A stretch of 64,000 nt of DNA from assembly GCF_005671395.1 (NCBI RefSeq), contig NZ_CP040428.1, forward strand, positions 1,178,001 through 1,242,000, written 5' to 3'. The translations under genes were made by a program, and so were the position numbers. Shown here in pieces: positions 25,241 through 37,806 of this stretch (within the stretch, counting starts at the first letter, position 1; each line of letters opens with the position of its first letter). Source of the stretch: Jejubacter calystegiae (GTDB lineage Bacteria > Pseudomonadota > Gammaproteobacteria > Enterobacterales > Enterobacteriaceae). A model generated the notes under the pieces. The model saw only the letters and a program-made list of their open reading frames with translations. It made no database searches and was not told the DNA's origin.

Positions 25241-25660
25241 ATGGCTATGACTTACCACCTGGATGTCGTCAGCGCAGAGCAGCAGATGTTCTCTGGTCTG
25301 GTCGAGAAAATCCAGGTTACAGGCAGCGAAGGTGAACTGGGTATCTACCCGGGCCACGCGCCGCTGCTTACCGCCATTAAGCCTGGTATGATCCGCATCG
25401 TGAAACAGCACGGCCACGAAGAGTTTATCTACCTCTCCGGCGGTGTTCTGGAAGTGCAGCCCGGCGCCGTAACGGTGCTGGCTGACACTGCGATCCGCGG
25501 TCAGGATCTCGATGAGGCGCGGGCGATGGAATCGAAGCGTAAAGCAGAAGAGCATATCCGTAATTCGCACGGCGACGTCGATTACGCGCAGGCCTCTGCC
25601 GAACTGTCCAAGGCTATCGCGAAGCTGCGTGTTATTGAGCTGACCAAAAAAGCGATGTAA
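25241..25660 (+). CDS. atpC: AtpC, F1 subunit epsilon
   Basis: Epsilon is the inhibitory rotor subunit: an N-terminal beta-sandwich (with [19 protein letters not shown]) and a C-terminal pair of helices that can extend into the head to block ATP hydrolysis. It has 139 residues, as in E. coli. It is the last gene of the operon and is followed by a strong terminator. Confidence 0.98.
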   Translation: MAMTYHLDVVSAEQQMFSGLVEKIQVTGSEGELGIYPGHAPLLTAIKPGMIRIVKQHGHEEFIYLSGGVLEVQPGAVTVLADTAIRGQDLDEARAMESKRKAEEHIRNSHGDVDYAQASAELSKAIAKLRVIELTKKAM

Positions 25661-25678
25661 CTCAGGTTTAAAAAGTAA

Positions 25679-25712
25679 AATGCCAGCCAGGGCAACCCGG
25701 CTGGCATTTTTT
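25679..25712 (+). terminator. Terminator of the atp operon
   Basis: Ten-base arms (AATGCCAGCC/GGCTGGCATT), extended inside by GGG-CAA-CCC, are followed by TTTTTT. The hairpin lies 19 bases after atpC and just before the end of the convergent pectate lyase gene. Confidence 0.93.
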
Positions 25713-25723
25713 ATGGCTGCGAA

Positions 25724-27883
25724 TCAGGTCTTCACCAGAAAATCTGCGGTATCAAAGCTGCCATCGGCCTTACGCTGCAGCGGCTCCGGCAGCGCCAGCG
25801 ACTGATACTGGTCAGGCGTCAGTGTTCGGCCATTGCGGTCGCGGCTTTCTCCGCGCTCAATAAAGACGTTGCCGCTGTCGATATTTCCGGTGACCGCATC
25901 GTCATAGCGCCCCGGGCTGCTGCGCAGCGAAAGATTATCCCGGAAATGCCCCTGGGTCTGCGGTCCGCCATAGGGGCTGGGTCGGAAGATAAAGTTAAAG
26001 CGCCGGTTATCTACCGCGACGTTATTCACCACCTGTAGCGGACCAGGGTTAAAGTTATCGCTAAAGCCATCCAGGTGATTGCCGATGGCGATGCTGTTAC
26101 GGATCTGGTGCGCCACGGGCTGGCCTTCTCCGCCCAGTTTAAAGCCGTTACTGGTATTATTGCGGGCGATGGAGTTCTCAATAATAACTGCGCCGTTAGG
26201 GCCATCTTCAATCTTATTAAAGAGATCGTAGCCGTCATCGATATTCCCCCAGGCGTAACAGCCCTCCAGTCGGTTCCCCTCACCTACCCGCATCTTCACC
26301 GCAAAACCGTCAGCATTAATTTTTCCGGGATCTTCGTTTTGATACGAGGTGGAATTGACGATACGGTTATAGCTGGCCCAAAGCGGTCGGCCGATTCCCG
26401 CCGGTGAGGAGATCTGAATGCCGGTATCGCTGTTATGGTAAGCGGTCACTCGCTCTATCAGGTTATGACTGCCCTGAATGCGCAGGCTGTTATCGGTAAT
26501 GTCGATATCCCGGATCTGCCAGTAGCTGGCATTCAACAGCATGCCATGAATTACAACCTTTCCCTGGCCTTCCAGCCGTTTTTCCCTGCCGGGAAGGCCG
26601 CTGACCTGAAGCGGTAGCGTTATCCGGGGATAGTGACCGGCGGCCAGGATTACCCTGCCGCCTGGTGCAACCAGGTTAATAGCGCTGGCCAGATCCAACG
26701 GTGACTGCGGCGTGCCCGGATTATCGGCTGCCCCTTCCGGCGAGACGTACAGCGTATCCGGTACCTGGAGCGGTAACAGGTTCAGCGTTTTTCGAACCGG
26801 TTTATGTCGCGTATCATCGGGGGTAAAGGTGAGGCTTATCGTCGTTTGCCCTTTTAGTGGGATGCTATGGCGAAACATCTTCCCGGCTTTTACGCCCTTT
26901 TGTTTCCCGATCACCATTTCCCGTTCCAGCACCCGGAAATCGCCGTCATAATTAGCCCAGGCCTGAACCACGTAGTCGGAAGATGAGCTCTGTTCTGATG
27001 AGGCTAATTGCATCACCAGCGGCCAGGTTTTGGGCTGCCAGTCAGGCGAAGTGACGGTTTGCGCTGGAGAGGTGGTTAGTGAGGCATCACTAATGGTTAT
27101 TCTGGCATTTCGGGCAGCGAAGAAGCCCAGATGGTAAGCGTGAGGATCCTGAACGGTAACGATATCGGCCGGGGACACTTTCTGCATAACCCATTTATCA
27201 CTGCCCTCTGGTGCCCAACCGGCGATAAAACCGGTGTCAGTACGTACTAACTTCATCCGGAAGCGCGGCGTTTTCTGGATGTCGATTCCCTGCTGATAGC
27301 TGGTTCGTGTGATATCGGCACCGGCATTCCCCCAGGGGCGGTTGATGCCCTGGCGTCTGATGGCCTGGAGCTGCACACGGTGATGATCTTTCCGGTCCTG
27401 AGTCATGATGGCGTTCATCATCATGTTCGACGCTGCCGGAAACTCTTCATAGCCCTCTTTTAACGGCTGCTGACGTGGAGGGCCCAGAATATCGCGCACC
27501 ATCAGGCCCGCGCCTTCCTGGGCCGCAGGACGGGCGCCGTTTTCCGGGCCAAACTGCTCTACGGTGACCAGGGCTTCAAGGCTAAAGTTGCTACTTGCCG
27601 GTAGCGTGGTATAGAAAAAGGTCAGGCCGTCGTGGGTATTGGCGATTTTCCCCCCGCGGCTTTCAATGGTCACCGGCTGTGACAGATCGGCATACATTGT
27701 TGGGGTTAACACCCTGCCATTAATTTCTACCTGATTGATACCTACTTTGGCGGGCAGTACGTTAGAGGAAAAGTTGATATCGGTTGATTGTCCAAAGGTG
27801 ATGGCCCGCCATTCTCCCGGGGCTGCCTGCGCCATCAGCGGCAACCAGCAGAGGGCTGCAACCAGCGAATATGTAGACGCCAT
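25724..27883 (-). CDS. Exported pectate lyase of family PL9 (PelX-like exopolygalacturonate lyase)
   Basis: The 719-residue precursor has a signal peptide (hydrophobic residues 5-19, AQA-A cleavage expected near 21) and no further membrane segment. Residues 22-370 are a beta-rich N-terminal region. Residues about 375-670 are a repetitive right-handed beta-helix. The calcium and catalytic residues known for Dickeya Pel9A can be traced: Asp525 in NADGFAVK, Asp549, Asp550 and Asp553 in NIDDGYD, and Lys582 in NGFKLGG. The spacing of the four Asp equals that of Pel9A (209, 233, 234, 237). The domain plan and length suit periplasmic PelX (about 740 residues), which removes units from oligogalacturonate ends; an outer or endo-acting enzyme is not excluded. 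It lies alone, opposite to atp and glmU, with a KdgR box upstream. E. coli K-12 lacks it. Confidence 0.88.
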   Translation of the reverse strand: MASTYSLVAALCWLPLMAQAAPGEWRAITFGQSTDINFSSNVLPAKVGINQVEINGRVLTPTMYADLSQPVTIESRGGKIANTHDGLTFFYTTLPASSNFSLEALVTVEQFGPENGARPAAQEGAGLMVRDILGPPRQQPLKEGYEEFPAASNMMMNAIMTQDRKDHHRVQLQAIRRQGINRPWGNAGADITRTSYQQGIDIQKTPRFRMKLVRTDTGFIAGWAPEGSDKWVMQKVSPADIVTVQDPHAYHLGFFAARNARITISDASLTTSPAQTVTSPDWQPKTWPLVMQLASSEQSSSSDYVVQAWANYDGDFRVLEREMVIGKQKGVKAGKMFRHSIPLKGQTTISLTFTPDDTRHKPVRKTLNLLPLQVPDTLYVSPEGAADNPGTPQSPLDLASAINLVAPGGRVILAAGHYPRITLPLQVSGLPGREKRLEGQGKVVIHGMLLNASYWQIRDIDITDNSLRIQGSHNLIERVTAYHNSDTGIQISSPAGIGRPLWASYNRIVNSTSYQNEDPGKINADGFAVKMRVGEGNRLEGCYAWGNIDDGYDLFNKIEDGPNGAVIIENSIARNNTSNGFKLGGEGQPVAHQIRNSIAIGNHLDGFSDNFNPGPLQVVNNVAVDNRRFNFIFRPSPYGGPQTQGHFRDNLSLRSSPGRYDDAVTGNIDSGNVFIERGESRDRNGRTLTPDQYQSLALPEPLQRKADGSFDTADFLVKT

Positions 27884-28222
27884 GTGTTTCTCCTGAAAAA
27901 ATCTGGCATCATTATGCTTAAAAATGAAACGGTGTTTCTTTTATTTTCATCACAGTTATCCATACTGAAAATGATAAATGGCGAGCTGATACTTTATTTT
28001 TTTTGGGAAAAAAGTCTGAATGCCGTGGTTTCGCGACATTTCACTGATGCGAGGGTACTTTTTTGTCCGTCATACACCTAAACTAGGAACAGCTACGAAA
28101 AAGAGCGTGTTTCTGGCCGCAATATGGCCTTTTTTTCGCCGCCCCGTTTTTACATGCAAAATATGTAGAAGTTTCAGGGGGAAACCGTTTTACTTTTCAC
28201 TCTATTCAAAGTCAGGACGCGT
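27884..28222. promoter_or_regulatory. Divergent region between the pectate lyase gene and glmU
   Basis: These 339 bases hold the lyase control region on the left (a KdgR box; a weak -10 CATAAT on the minus strand at 27916-27911) and must supply a glmU promoter on the right. A good CRP half-site lies just upstream of the KdgR box (TGTGA on the minus strand, 27954-27950), but its second half is poor. On the plus strand a short GGCC-GCAATAT-GGCC stem followed by seven T (about 28113-28135) looks like a weak attenuator before glmU. I see no gene here and could not place NagC sites. Confidence 0.5.
27923..27941. promoter_or_regulatory. KdgR operator of the pectate lyase gene
   Basis: AATGAAACGGTGTTTCTTT matches the KdgR consensus AATRAAAYRNYRTTTYATT at 18 of 19 positions. 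It lies 40 bases before the lyase start, between the likely -35 and -10, where a bound IclR-family KdgR would repress. KdgR releases DNA when 2-keto-3-deoxygluconate from pectin is present. kdgR itself is not in the window. Confidence 0.85.
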
Positions 28223-29593
28223 ATGTCAAACAGTGCGATGAGCGTGGTGATCCTTGCAGCCGGTAAGGGCACCCGTATGTATTCCAATCTTCCTAAAGTG
28301 CTGCATACCCTTGCGGGCAAACCGATGGTGCAGCACGTCATCGACGCCGCCGGGGAACTGGGCGCGCGTCAGATTCACCTGGTTTATGGCCACGGAGGCG
28401 ATTTGTTGAAGCAGACGCTGAAGGATGATGCACTGAACTGGGTACTGCAGGCGGAACAACTGGGCACCGGCCATGCCATGCAGCAGGCGGCACCGTTCTT
28501 CGCTGATGATGAAGATATCCTGATGCTTTACGGCGACGTGCCGCTGATCTCAGTGGACACCCTGGCGCGCCTGCGGGAAGCGAAACCGCAGGGCGGTATT
28601 GGCCTGTTGACCGTCGAGCTGGCCGATCCCGCCGGTTATGGTCGCATCACTCGTGAAAATGGCCGGGTGACTGGTATCGTTGAACATAAAGATGCCAGCG
28701 ACGCTCAGCGCCAGATTAATGAAATCAACACCGGCATTCTGGTGGCGGGCGGCGCTGACCTGAAGCGCTGGCTGGGGCAATTGGATAACAACAATGCTCA
28801 GGGCGAATTCTATATCACCGATATCATCGCCATGGCTTACCAGGAAGGCCGCGAGATAGCCGCGGTTCATCCCCTGCGACTCAGTGAGGTGGAAGGGGTC
28901 AATAACCGCCTGCAGCTCTCCAGGCTGGAGCGGGTTTACCAGGCCGAGCAGGCGGAAAAGCTGCTGCTGGCAGGCGTGATGCTGCGCGATCCCCAGCGTT
29001 TCGACCTGCGCGGTACTCTGACGCACGGCCGGGATATTGAGATCGATGCTAATGTGATTCTGGAAGGTCAGGTGACGCTGGGCGATCGAGTTAAGATTGG
29101 CGCCGGTTGTGTGATTAAAAACAGCACCATTGGCGATAACTGCGAAATCAGCCCCTATACCGTGGTGGAGGATGCCCACCTGGAGGCTGACTGTACTATC
29201 GGGCCGTTTGCGCGTCTGCGCCCTGGCGCCGAGCTGGCGGAAGGGGCCCACGTGGGCAACTTCGTCGAAATGAAAAAGGCGCGACTGGGTAAAGGTTCTA
29301 AAGCCGGGCATTTGTCCTATCTCGGTGATGCCGAGATTGGTGATAACGTGAATATCGGCGCAGGCACCATCACCTGTAACTATGATGGCGCTAACAAGCA
29401 TAAGACCCTGATTGGCGATGACGTTTTTGTAGGTTCTGACACTCAACTGGTGGCGCCGGTCAGTGTGGCGCGCGGCGCGACAATTGGTGCGGGAACCACG
29501 GTCACGCGCGATATCAAGGAAAATGAACTGGCCATCAGCCGGGTGAAGCAGACCCATATCCAGGGCTGGCAGCGTCCGGTGAAGAAAAAATAA
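28223..29593 (+). CDS. glmU: GlmU, GlcN-1-P acetyltransferase / GlcNAc-1-P uridylyltransferase
   Basis: GlmU performs the last two steps to UDP-GlcNAc for peptidoglycan and LPS. It has 456 residues. The N-terminal nucleotidyltransferase begins [21 protein letters not shown]. The C-terminal left-handed beta-helix shows isoleucine-rich hexapeptide repeats from about residue 250, and the acetyl-CoA region includes [10 protein letters not shown]. It is followed by glmS in one transcription unit, as in E. coli. Here the pectate lyase gene separates it from atpC. Confidence 0.97.
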   Translation: MSNSAMSVVILAAGKGTRMYSNLPKVLHTLAGKPMVQHVIDAAGELGARQIHLVYGHGGDLLKQTLKDDALNWVLQAEQLGTGHAMQQAAPFFADDEDILMLYGDVPLISVDTLARLREAKPQGGIGLLTVELADPAGYGRITRENGRVTGIVEHKDASDAQRQINEINTGILVAGGADLKRWLGQLDNNNAQGEFYITDIIAMAYQEGREIAAVHPLRLSEVEGVNNRLQLSRLERVYQAEQAEKLLLAGVMLRDPQRFDLRGTLTHGRDIEIDANVILEGQVTLGDRVKIGAGCVIKNSTIGDNCEISPYTVVEDAHLEADCTIGPFARLRPGAELAEGAHVGNFVEMKKARLGKGSKAGHLSYLGDAEIGDNVNIGAGTITCNYDGANKHKTLIGDDVFVGSDTQLVAPVSVARGATIGAGTTVTRDIKENELAISRVKQTHIQGWQRPVKKK

Positions 29594-29599
29594 TTTTTA

Positions 29600-29622
29600 C
29601 CCCTCTCCCTCAGGGAGGGGGG
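29600..29622 (+). other. Hairpin in the glmU-glmS gap
   Basis: A ten-base stem with one G-T pair (CCCCTCTCCC and GGGAGGGGGG, loop TCA) begins six bases after the glmU stop. It lacks a U-run, so it is not a terminator. It may mark or protect the processing point at which RNase E separates glmU from glmS in E. coli. A run of eight G follows, a possible slip site in non-coding sequence. Confidence 0.5.
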
Positions 29623-29704
29623 GGCAGTACTTATAAAAATACCCCCATTCTCTACAAAGGCTCGGGGCCCGGAAAAAACCGGAATAACAGGTCAGCGACA
29701 ACGC

Positions 29705-29727
29705 AGGCGGAAACGCCTTGATCAAGG
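29705..29727 (+). promoter_or_regulatory. glmS leader with a hidden ribosome site
   Basis: Two overlapping stems lie just before glmS: AGGCG-GAAA-CGCCT (29705-29718) and the palindrome CCTTGATCAAGG (29716-29727), which contains the Shine-Dalgarno AAGG. They share CCT and cannot form at once. In E. coli the sRNA GlmZ opens an inhibitory stem in this leader with Hfq; a similar switch is likely. The pairing partner was not located. Confidence 0.5.
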
Positions 29728-29737
29728 AATTAATACG

Positions 29738-31567
29738 ATGTGTGGAATTGTTGGCGCGGTCGCGCAACGTGATATTGCTGAAATCCTTCTCGAAGGGCTA
29801 CGTCGTCTGGAATATCGGGGCTATGACTCCGCCGGGCTGGCGGTGGTTGATGCGCAGGGTAATATGACCCGCCTGCGCCGTCTGGGCAAGGTGCAGGCGC
29901 TGGCGCAGGCTGCGGAAGAACACCCGCTGCATGGCGGCACCGGTATTGCGCATACCCGTTGGGCAACTCACGGCGAACCGTCGGAAGCGAATGCTCACCC
30001 GCATGTTTCCGGCCATATCGTGGTGGTACACAATGGCATTATCGAAAACTATGAGCCGCTGCGCGAAACTCTAAAAGCGCGCGGTTATCAGTTTATCTCT
30101 CAGACCGATACCGAAGTTATCGCTCACCTGGTCCACTGGGAAATGGAGCAGGGTGGCAGCCTGCGCGACGCGGTTCTGCGGGCGATCCCACAACTGCGCG
30201 GCGCTTATGGCACCGTCATTATGGATACCCGTAATCCGGATACGCTGCTGGCGGCCCGTTCGGGTAGTCCGCTGGTGATTGGCCTGGGCGTCGGCGAAAA
30301 CTTTATCGCTTCTGACCAGCTGGCTCTACTGCCGGTGACCCGTCGCTTTATGTTCCTGGAAGAGGGCGATATCGCGGAAGTGACCCGTCGCAGCATCACC
30401 GTCTTCGACCGTTCTGGCGAACCGGTAACGCGCGAAGAGGTGGAATCTAATCTGCAGTACGATGCCGGCGATAAAGGCGGCTATCGTCACTATATGCAGA
30501 AAGAGATCTATGAGCAGCCGAACGCCATTAAAAGTACCCTGGGCGGGCGTATCAGCCATGGCGCTATCGATCTCAGTGAGCTGGGGCCGGACAGCGACGA
30601 GCTGCTGTCTAAGGTTGAGCATATCCAGATTGTGGCCTGTGGTACCTCCTACAACTCCGGGATGGTTTCCCGCTACTGGTTTGAAGCCATGGCCGGCGTC
30701 TCCTGTGATGTGGAGATCGCCTCTGAGTTCCGCTATCGCAAATCGGCCGTGCGTCGTAACAGCCTGATTATCACCCTTTCCCAGTCCGGTGAGACCGCCG
30801 ATACCCTGGCGGCGCTGCGCCTGGCGAAAGAGCTGGGTTACCTGGGATCGCTGGCAATCTGTAACGTGCCCGGCTCTTCGCTGGTGCGTGAGTCGGATCT
30901 GGCTTTAATGACCAAAGCGGGCACCGAGATTGGCGTGGCCTCTACCAAGGCCTTCACCACCCAACTGACCGTGCTGCTGATGCTGGTGGCGAAAATCGGT
31001 CGTCTGAAAGGTGTGGATCCGAAGATAGAGCACAATATTGTGCACGCGCTACAGACCCTGCCCAGCCGCATTGAGCAGATGCTGGCCCAGGACAAGCGGA
31101 TCGAAGCCCTGGCGGAAGACTTCTCTGACAAGCACCATGCGCTGTTCCTGGGGCGCGGCGATCAGTACCCCATCGCGCTGGAAGGCGCGTTGAAGCTGAA
31201 GGAAATCTCCTATATTCACGCAGAAGCCTATGCCGCTGGCGAGTTGAAGCACGGCCCGCTGGCGCTGATCGACGCCGATATGCCGGTTATTGTGGTCGCG
31301 CCGAATAACGACCTGCTGGAGAAGCTGAAGTCCAATATCGAAGAGGTGCGCGCCCGCGGCGGTCATCTCTACGTCTTTGCCGATGAGGATGCCGGTTTTG
31401 TGGACAGTGAAACCATGCACATCATCCAGATGCCGCACGTGGAAGAGGAGATCGCGCCTATTTTCTACACCGTGCCGCTACAGCTGCTGTCCTACCATGT
31501 CGCGCTGATTAAAGGCACCGATGTGGACCAGCCGCGTAATCTGGCGAAGTCGGTAACGGTTGAATAA
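29738..31567 (+). CDS. glmS: GlmS, glutamine--fructose-6-phosphate aminotransferase
   Basis: GlmS makes glucosamine 6-phosphate, the entry step to UDP-GlcNAc. It has 609 residues as in E. coli. The N-terminal glutaminase starts [10 protein letters not shown], whose Cys becomes the N-terminal nucleophile. Two SIS sugar-binding domains follow ([40 protein letters not shown]). The C-terminus [11 protein letters not shown] is the family standard. A terminator follows directly. Confidence 0.98.
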   Translation: MCGIVGAVAQRDIAEILLEGLRRLEYRGYDSAGLAVVDAQGNMTRLRRLGKVQALAQAAEEHPLHGGTGIAHTRWATHGEPSEANAHPHVSGHIVVVHNGIIENYEPLRETLKARGYQFISQTDTEVIAHLVHWEMEQGGSLRDAVLRAIPQLRGAYGTVIMDTRNPDTLLAARSGSPLVIGLGVGENFIASDQLALLPVTRRFMFLEEGDIAEVTRRSITVFDRSGEPVTREEVESNLQYDAGDKGGYRHYMQKEIYEQPNAIKSTLGGRISHGAIDLSELGPDSDELLSKVEHIQIVACGTSYNSGMVSRYWFEAMAGVSCDVEIASEFRYRKSAVRRNSLIITLSQSGETADTLAALRLAKELGYLGSLAICNVPGSSLVRESDLALMTKAGTEIGVASTKAFTTQLTVLLMLVAKIGRLKGVDPKIEHNIVHALQTLPSRIEQMLAQDKRIEALAEDFSDKHHALFLGRGDQYPIALEGALKLKEISYIHAEAYAAGELKHGPLALIDADMPVIVVAPNNDLLEKLKSNIEEVRARGGHLYVFADEDAGFVDSETMHIIQMPHVEEEIAPIFYTVPLQLLSYHVALIKGTDVDQPRNLAKSVTVE

Positions 31568-31587
31568 TCGGTTATCGTCCAGTGAAA

Positions 31588-31612
31588 GCCCGCCGTGAAT
31601 GGCGGGTTTTTT
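31588..31612 (+). terminator. Terminator of glmUS
   Basis: The stem GCCCGCC/GGCGGGT, with loop GTGAAT, is followed by a six-T run. It lies 20 bases after glmS, and its T-run overlaps the stop codon of the convergent small gene. Confidence 0.9.
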
Positions 31613-32063
31613 ACTTTATTTTGCTACTCAACTGACTGATTTCCTGTTTCAGTGAGCTGATTTCACGGGCGCTGCTCTCCTGACTGCGCTTTAAGGCCTC
31701 ATTTTCCCGGGAAAGGCCGTCTATCTGCTTGCTAAGGCTGCTGGTTTCTTTTTTCATATCATCCAGTTGGCGTTTCATATTTTCGCCTGATTGCTTGCTG
31801 GTATCCTCTATCTGACGCTTTAAGTCATCCCGATCGCGTTTCAGTTGTTCCACATCATTTTGGGTCTGTTTTAATGACTCTATGCTCGGGTTATCGATGG
31901 TATTTAAATGGATGATGCCATTCATATCGTCCCTGCCGTCGGTGGTTACCAACTGCGAACCCATGGATGGAGAGCCTGAGAATTGCAGATTGTTTTCGGC
32001 ACTGGCGCAAAGTGGAACCATCAGACAGAGTATGCTGGTACCGACGAGTAATGGTTTAAACAT
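31611..32063 (-). CDS. Exported small coiled-coil protein of unknown function
   Basis: I do not recognise this 150-residue protein. It has a clear signal peptide ([22 protein letters not shown], cleavage expected after 22). A short region with Gly, Ser and Asp follows (residues 23-58). From about 60 to the end the sequence is highly charged and heptad-like, with repeated KRQ, DDLK, SSLSKQ and QLSSK units, as expected of a long parallel coiled coil. There is no second membrane segment, and no lipobox fits at Cys19. The ribosome site AAGGAAGGG is strong. The reading direction is opposite to both neighbours, glmS and pstS. It might act as a periplasmic scaffold or envelope spacer, but that is a guess from structure alone. 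Confidence 0.8.
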   Translation of the reverse strand: MFKPLLVGTSILCLMVPLCASAENNLQFSGSPSMGSQLVTTDGRDDMNGIIHLNTIDNPSIESLKQTQNDVEQLKRDRDDLKRQIEDTSKQSGENMKRQLDDMKKETSSLSKQIDGLSRENEALKRSQESSAREISSLKQEISQLSSKIK

Positions 32064-32081
32064 ATTTCACCCTTCCTTTTT

Positions 32082-32090
32082 TGTGGATAA
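32082..32090. promoter_or_regulatory. Consensus DnaA box before the coiled-coil gene
   Basis: TGTGGATAA is a perfect 9-base DnaA box, 19 bases upstream of the coiled-coil gene start. Outside oriC and the dnaA promoter I noticed no other perfect copy in the window. About half a copy is expected by chance in 64 kb, so this may be accidental. Confidence 0.35.
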
Positions 32091-32175
32091 CGAAAAGTAT
32101 AAATTCAAACTGTGTCGTTTTTAGGGAGACTTTATGGAGTCGTCGATGCCTGTCTCATCCACGCCAACCTGCCTG

Positions 32176-32226
32176 CTGTCATAAAACTGTCATAATTCGT
32201 ACATGTTGCTGTCACCAAACTGTCCT
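32176..32226 (+). promoter_or_regulatory. Two PhoB boxes of the pst operon
   Basis: CTGTCATAAAACTGTCAT (32176-32193) is a near-ideal Pho box. CTGTCACCAAACTGTCCT (32209-32226) is a second, weaker one, 33 bases (three helical turns) further on. PhoB-P bound here would activate pstS under phosphate starvation. The layout resembles E. coli pstS. Confidence 0.93.
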
Positions 32227-32323
32227 ATTTTGTCCATGCAGTCACCTGAGAGCCTGGCGTGGACGACAAAGCAATGAGCACAGGCTCCTTACACAGCAAA
32301 TGATGACTCTTGCAGGAGACACT

Positions 32324-36094
<3,771 letters not shown>

Positions 36095-36109
36095 CCGTGG
36101 GAGAAGAAC

Positions 36110-36835
36110 ATGGATAACCTGAATCTTAATAAGCACATTTCCGGCCAGTTCAATGCCGAACTGGAACATATTCGCACCCAGATTATGACCATGGGCGGGC
36201 TGGTGGAGCAGCAGCTGACCGATGCCATTACCGCCATGCATAACCAGGACGCCGAACTGGCACAGCGGGTTATCGAAGGCGATAAAAAGGTCAATATGAT
36301 GGAGGTGGAAATTGACGAGGCGTGCGTACGCATCATCGCCAAGCGTCAGCCCACCGCCAGTGACCTGCGCCTGGTAATGGCGATCATCAAGACTATTTCC
36401 GAGCTGGAACGCATCGGCGATGTGGCGGATAAGATCTGCCGCACGGCGGTCGAGAAGTTCTCCCGCCAGCACCAGCCGCTGCTGGTCAGCCTGGAGTCGC
36501 TGGGTCGCCATACGGTGCAGATGCTGCATGACGTACTGGACGCCTTTGCCCGCATGGATATTGACGAAGCGGTGCGAATCTACCGTGAAGATAAAAAGGT
36601 CGATAAGGAGTATGAAGGCATCGTTCGTCAGCTGATGACCCATATGATGGAAGATACGCGAACCATCCCGAGCGTGCTGACCGCGCTGTTCTGCGCCCGC
36701 TCCATTGAACGTATCGGCGATCGCTGCCAGAACATCTGCGAATTTATCTTCTACTTCGTGAAGGGCCAGGACTTTCGCCACGTGGGCGGCGATGAACTGG
36801 ATAAGCTGCTGGCGGGCCACGATCCGAAAGAGTAA
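36110..36835 (+). CDS. phoU: PhoU, negative regulator of the Pho regulon
   Basis: PhoU has 241 residues and consists of two three-helix PhoU repeats, each with an acidic metal-binding motif (EVEIDEACV near 65 and the second repeat [11 protein letters not shown] to [17 protein letters not shown]). It joins PstB to PhoR so that phosphate uptake keeps PhoB off. It is the last gene of the pst operon and is followed by a hairpin. Confidence 0.97.
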   Translation: MDNLNLNKHISGQFNAELEHIRTQIMTMGGLVEQQLTDAITAMHNQDAELAQRVIEGDKKVNMMEVEIDEACVRIIAKRQPTASDLRLVMAIIKTISELERIGDVADKICRTAVEKFSRQHQPLLVSLESLGRHTVQMLHDVLDAFARMDIDEAVRIYREDKKVDKEYEGIVRQLMTHMMEDTRTIPSVLTALFCARSIERIGDRCQNICEFIFYFVKGQDFRHVGGDELDKLLAGHDPKE

Positions 36836-36844
36836 CGCTTAATG

Positions 36845-36867
36845 TCCCTCTCCGCCCTGGAGAGGGA
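36845..36867. terminator. Terminator between convergent phoU and the ADP-ribosylhydrolase gene
   Basis: Nine-base perfect arms TCCCTCTCC/GGAGAGGGA with loop GCCCT lie between the two stop codons. The U-run is short on both strands, so efficiency is uncertain. Confidence 0.65.
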
Positions 36868-36873
36868 GCATTA

Positions 36874-37776
36874 TCACTGCGGTTTATCCAGCAGCCTGCG
36901 CGCCAGACCATCAATATCATCGTAAAACCAGAGCAGGCGACGCCAGCGTTCCGGAATAGCTTCTACCCCGAACCAGGCGCCAGCTATCTGTCCGGCGATG
37001 GCGGCGGTGGTGTCGGCATCATCACCGAGATTGGCCGCCAGCAGGATGGTCTGCTCAAAACTCTCAGCGTGGAAGAAACACCACAGCGCGGCTTCAAGGC
37101 TCTGAACGCAGTAACCGGTCCCGTGGATTGCGGCTCGGGATTTGTTCTGGTATTCCCCTGCGGCAATGCGGCGGACGTTTTCCGTGGCGGGCATGTCTGG
37201 AATCTCCAGCAGTGTCTCTGTTTTTCCTTTGCCGCTGAGCGCATTGACCAGGATCTGAGCGAATAGCCGGCAGCAGTCAATCGCTTCGGCTGCCGCGTGG
37301 GTGGTGCGCGATGACTCTCCTGCGTAGTACAGTGCACGCTGAGTATCGGGAAAGTAATAGAGCACCACGGGCGCCAGGCGCATCAGTGAGCCATTACCTG
37401 CCGTATCCGGCGCGCTGGAGCCCGCGAAGGGATCGCCATCAACTGAGAACTTTGACAGCGCTTTGACAACGGTGGTGCCGATATCAAAGCATTCCCCGGT
37501 GGCGCTGAGATAGCCCCACTGCCACCAGTTCAGGTAACGCGTCATTTGGTCGTGGGCGTTAAATCCCCGGCAGTGGGTCAGGCTTTCGGCCAGACAGAGC
37601 GCCATGGAAGTATCGTCAGTCCATTGCCCCGCCTTCAGCCTGAAGGGACCGCCACCGACCATATCGGTCAGGGGGGTAAAGCTCTCTCTGGGGCTGAATT
37701 CAACGCTGGTACCTACCGCATCGCCAGCCGCCAGTCCCAGCAGACAACCCTGATAGCGTTCGAACATGTCGGGCAT
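36874..37776 (-). CDS. ADP-ribosylglycohydrolase family protein (DraG/ARH-type)
   Basis: The 300-residue protein has the complete two-metal signature of ADP-ribosyl hydrolases: GLAAGDAVGTSVEF at 14-27, WTDDTSMAL with TDDT at 53-56, and NLGDDADTTAAI with DDADTT at 252-257. Enzymes of this family remove ADP-ribose from proteins, nucleic acids or small molecules, or cleave related glycosides. The start has an excellent ribosome site (AAGGAGG, five bases before the ATG). It stands alone, convergent with phoU, with no toxin-like ADP-ribosyltransferase in the window, so its target is unknown. E. coli has other genes at this position. Confidence 0.88.
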   Translation of the reverse strand: MPDMFERYQGCLLGLAAGDAVGTSVEFSPRESFTPLTDMVGGGPFRLKAGQWTDDTSMALCLAESLTHCRGFNAHDQMTRYLNWWQWGYLSATGECFDIGTTVVKALSKFSVDGDPFAGSSAPDTAGNGSLMRLAPVVLYYFPDTQRALYYAGESSRTTHAAAEAIDCCRLFAQILVNALSGKGKTETLLEIPDMPATENVRRIAAGEYQNKSRAAIHGTGYCVQSLEAALWCFFHAESFEQTILLAANLGDDADTTAAIAGQIAGAWFGVEAIPERWRRLLWFYDDIDGLARRLLDKPQ

Positions 37777-37806
37777 ATGCGCCTCCTTCTGTTAACAGGG
37801 CGAGAA

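Noticed and set aside
27938-27956. CRP site for the pectate lyase gene
   Set aside because: Only one half (TGTGA on the minus strand) is good. The other half does not match, although CRP control of pectate lyases is known in Dickeya.
32081-32323. N-terminal extension of PstS
   Set aside because: It would translate the PhoB boxes and place 81 residues before a clear signal peptide.
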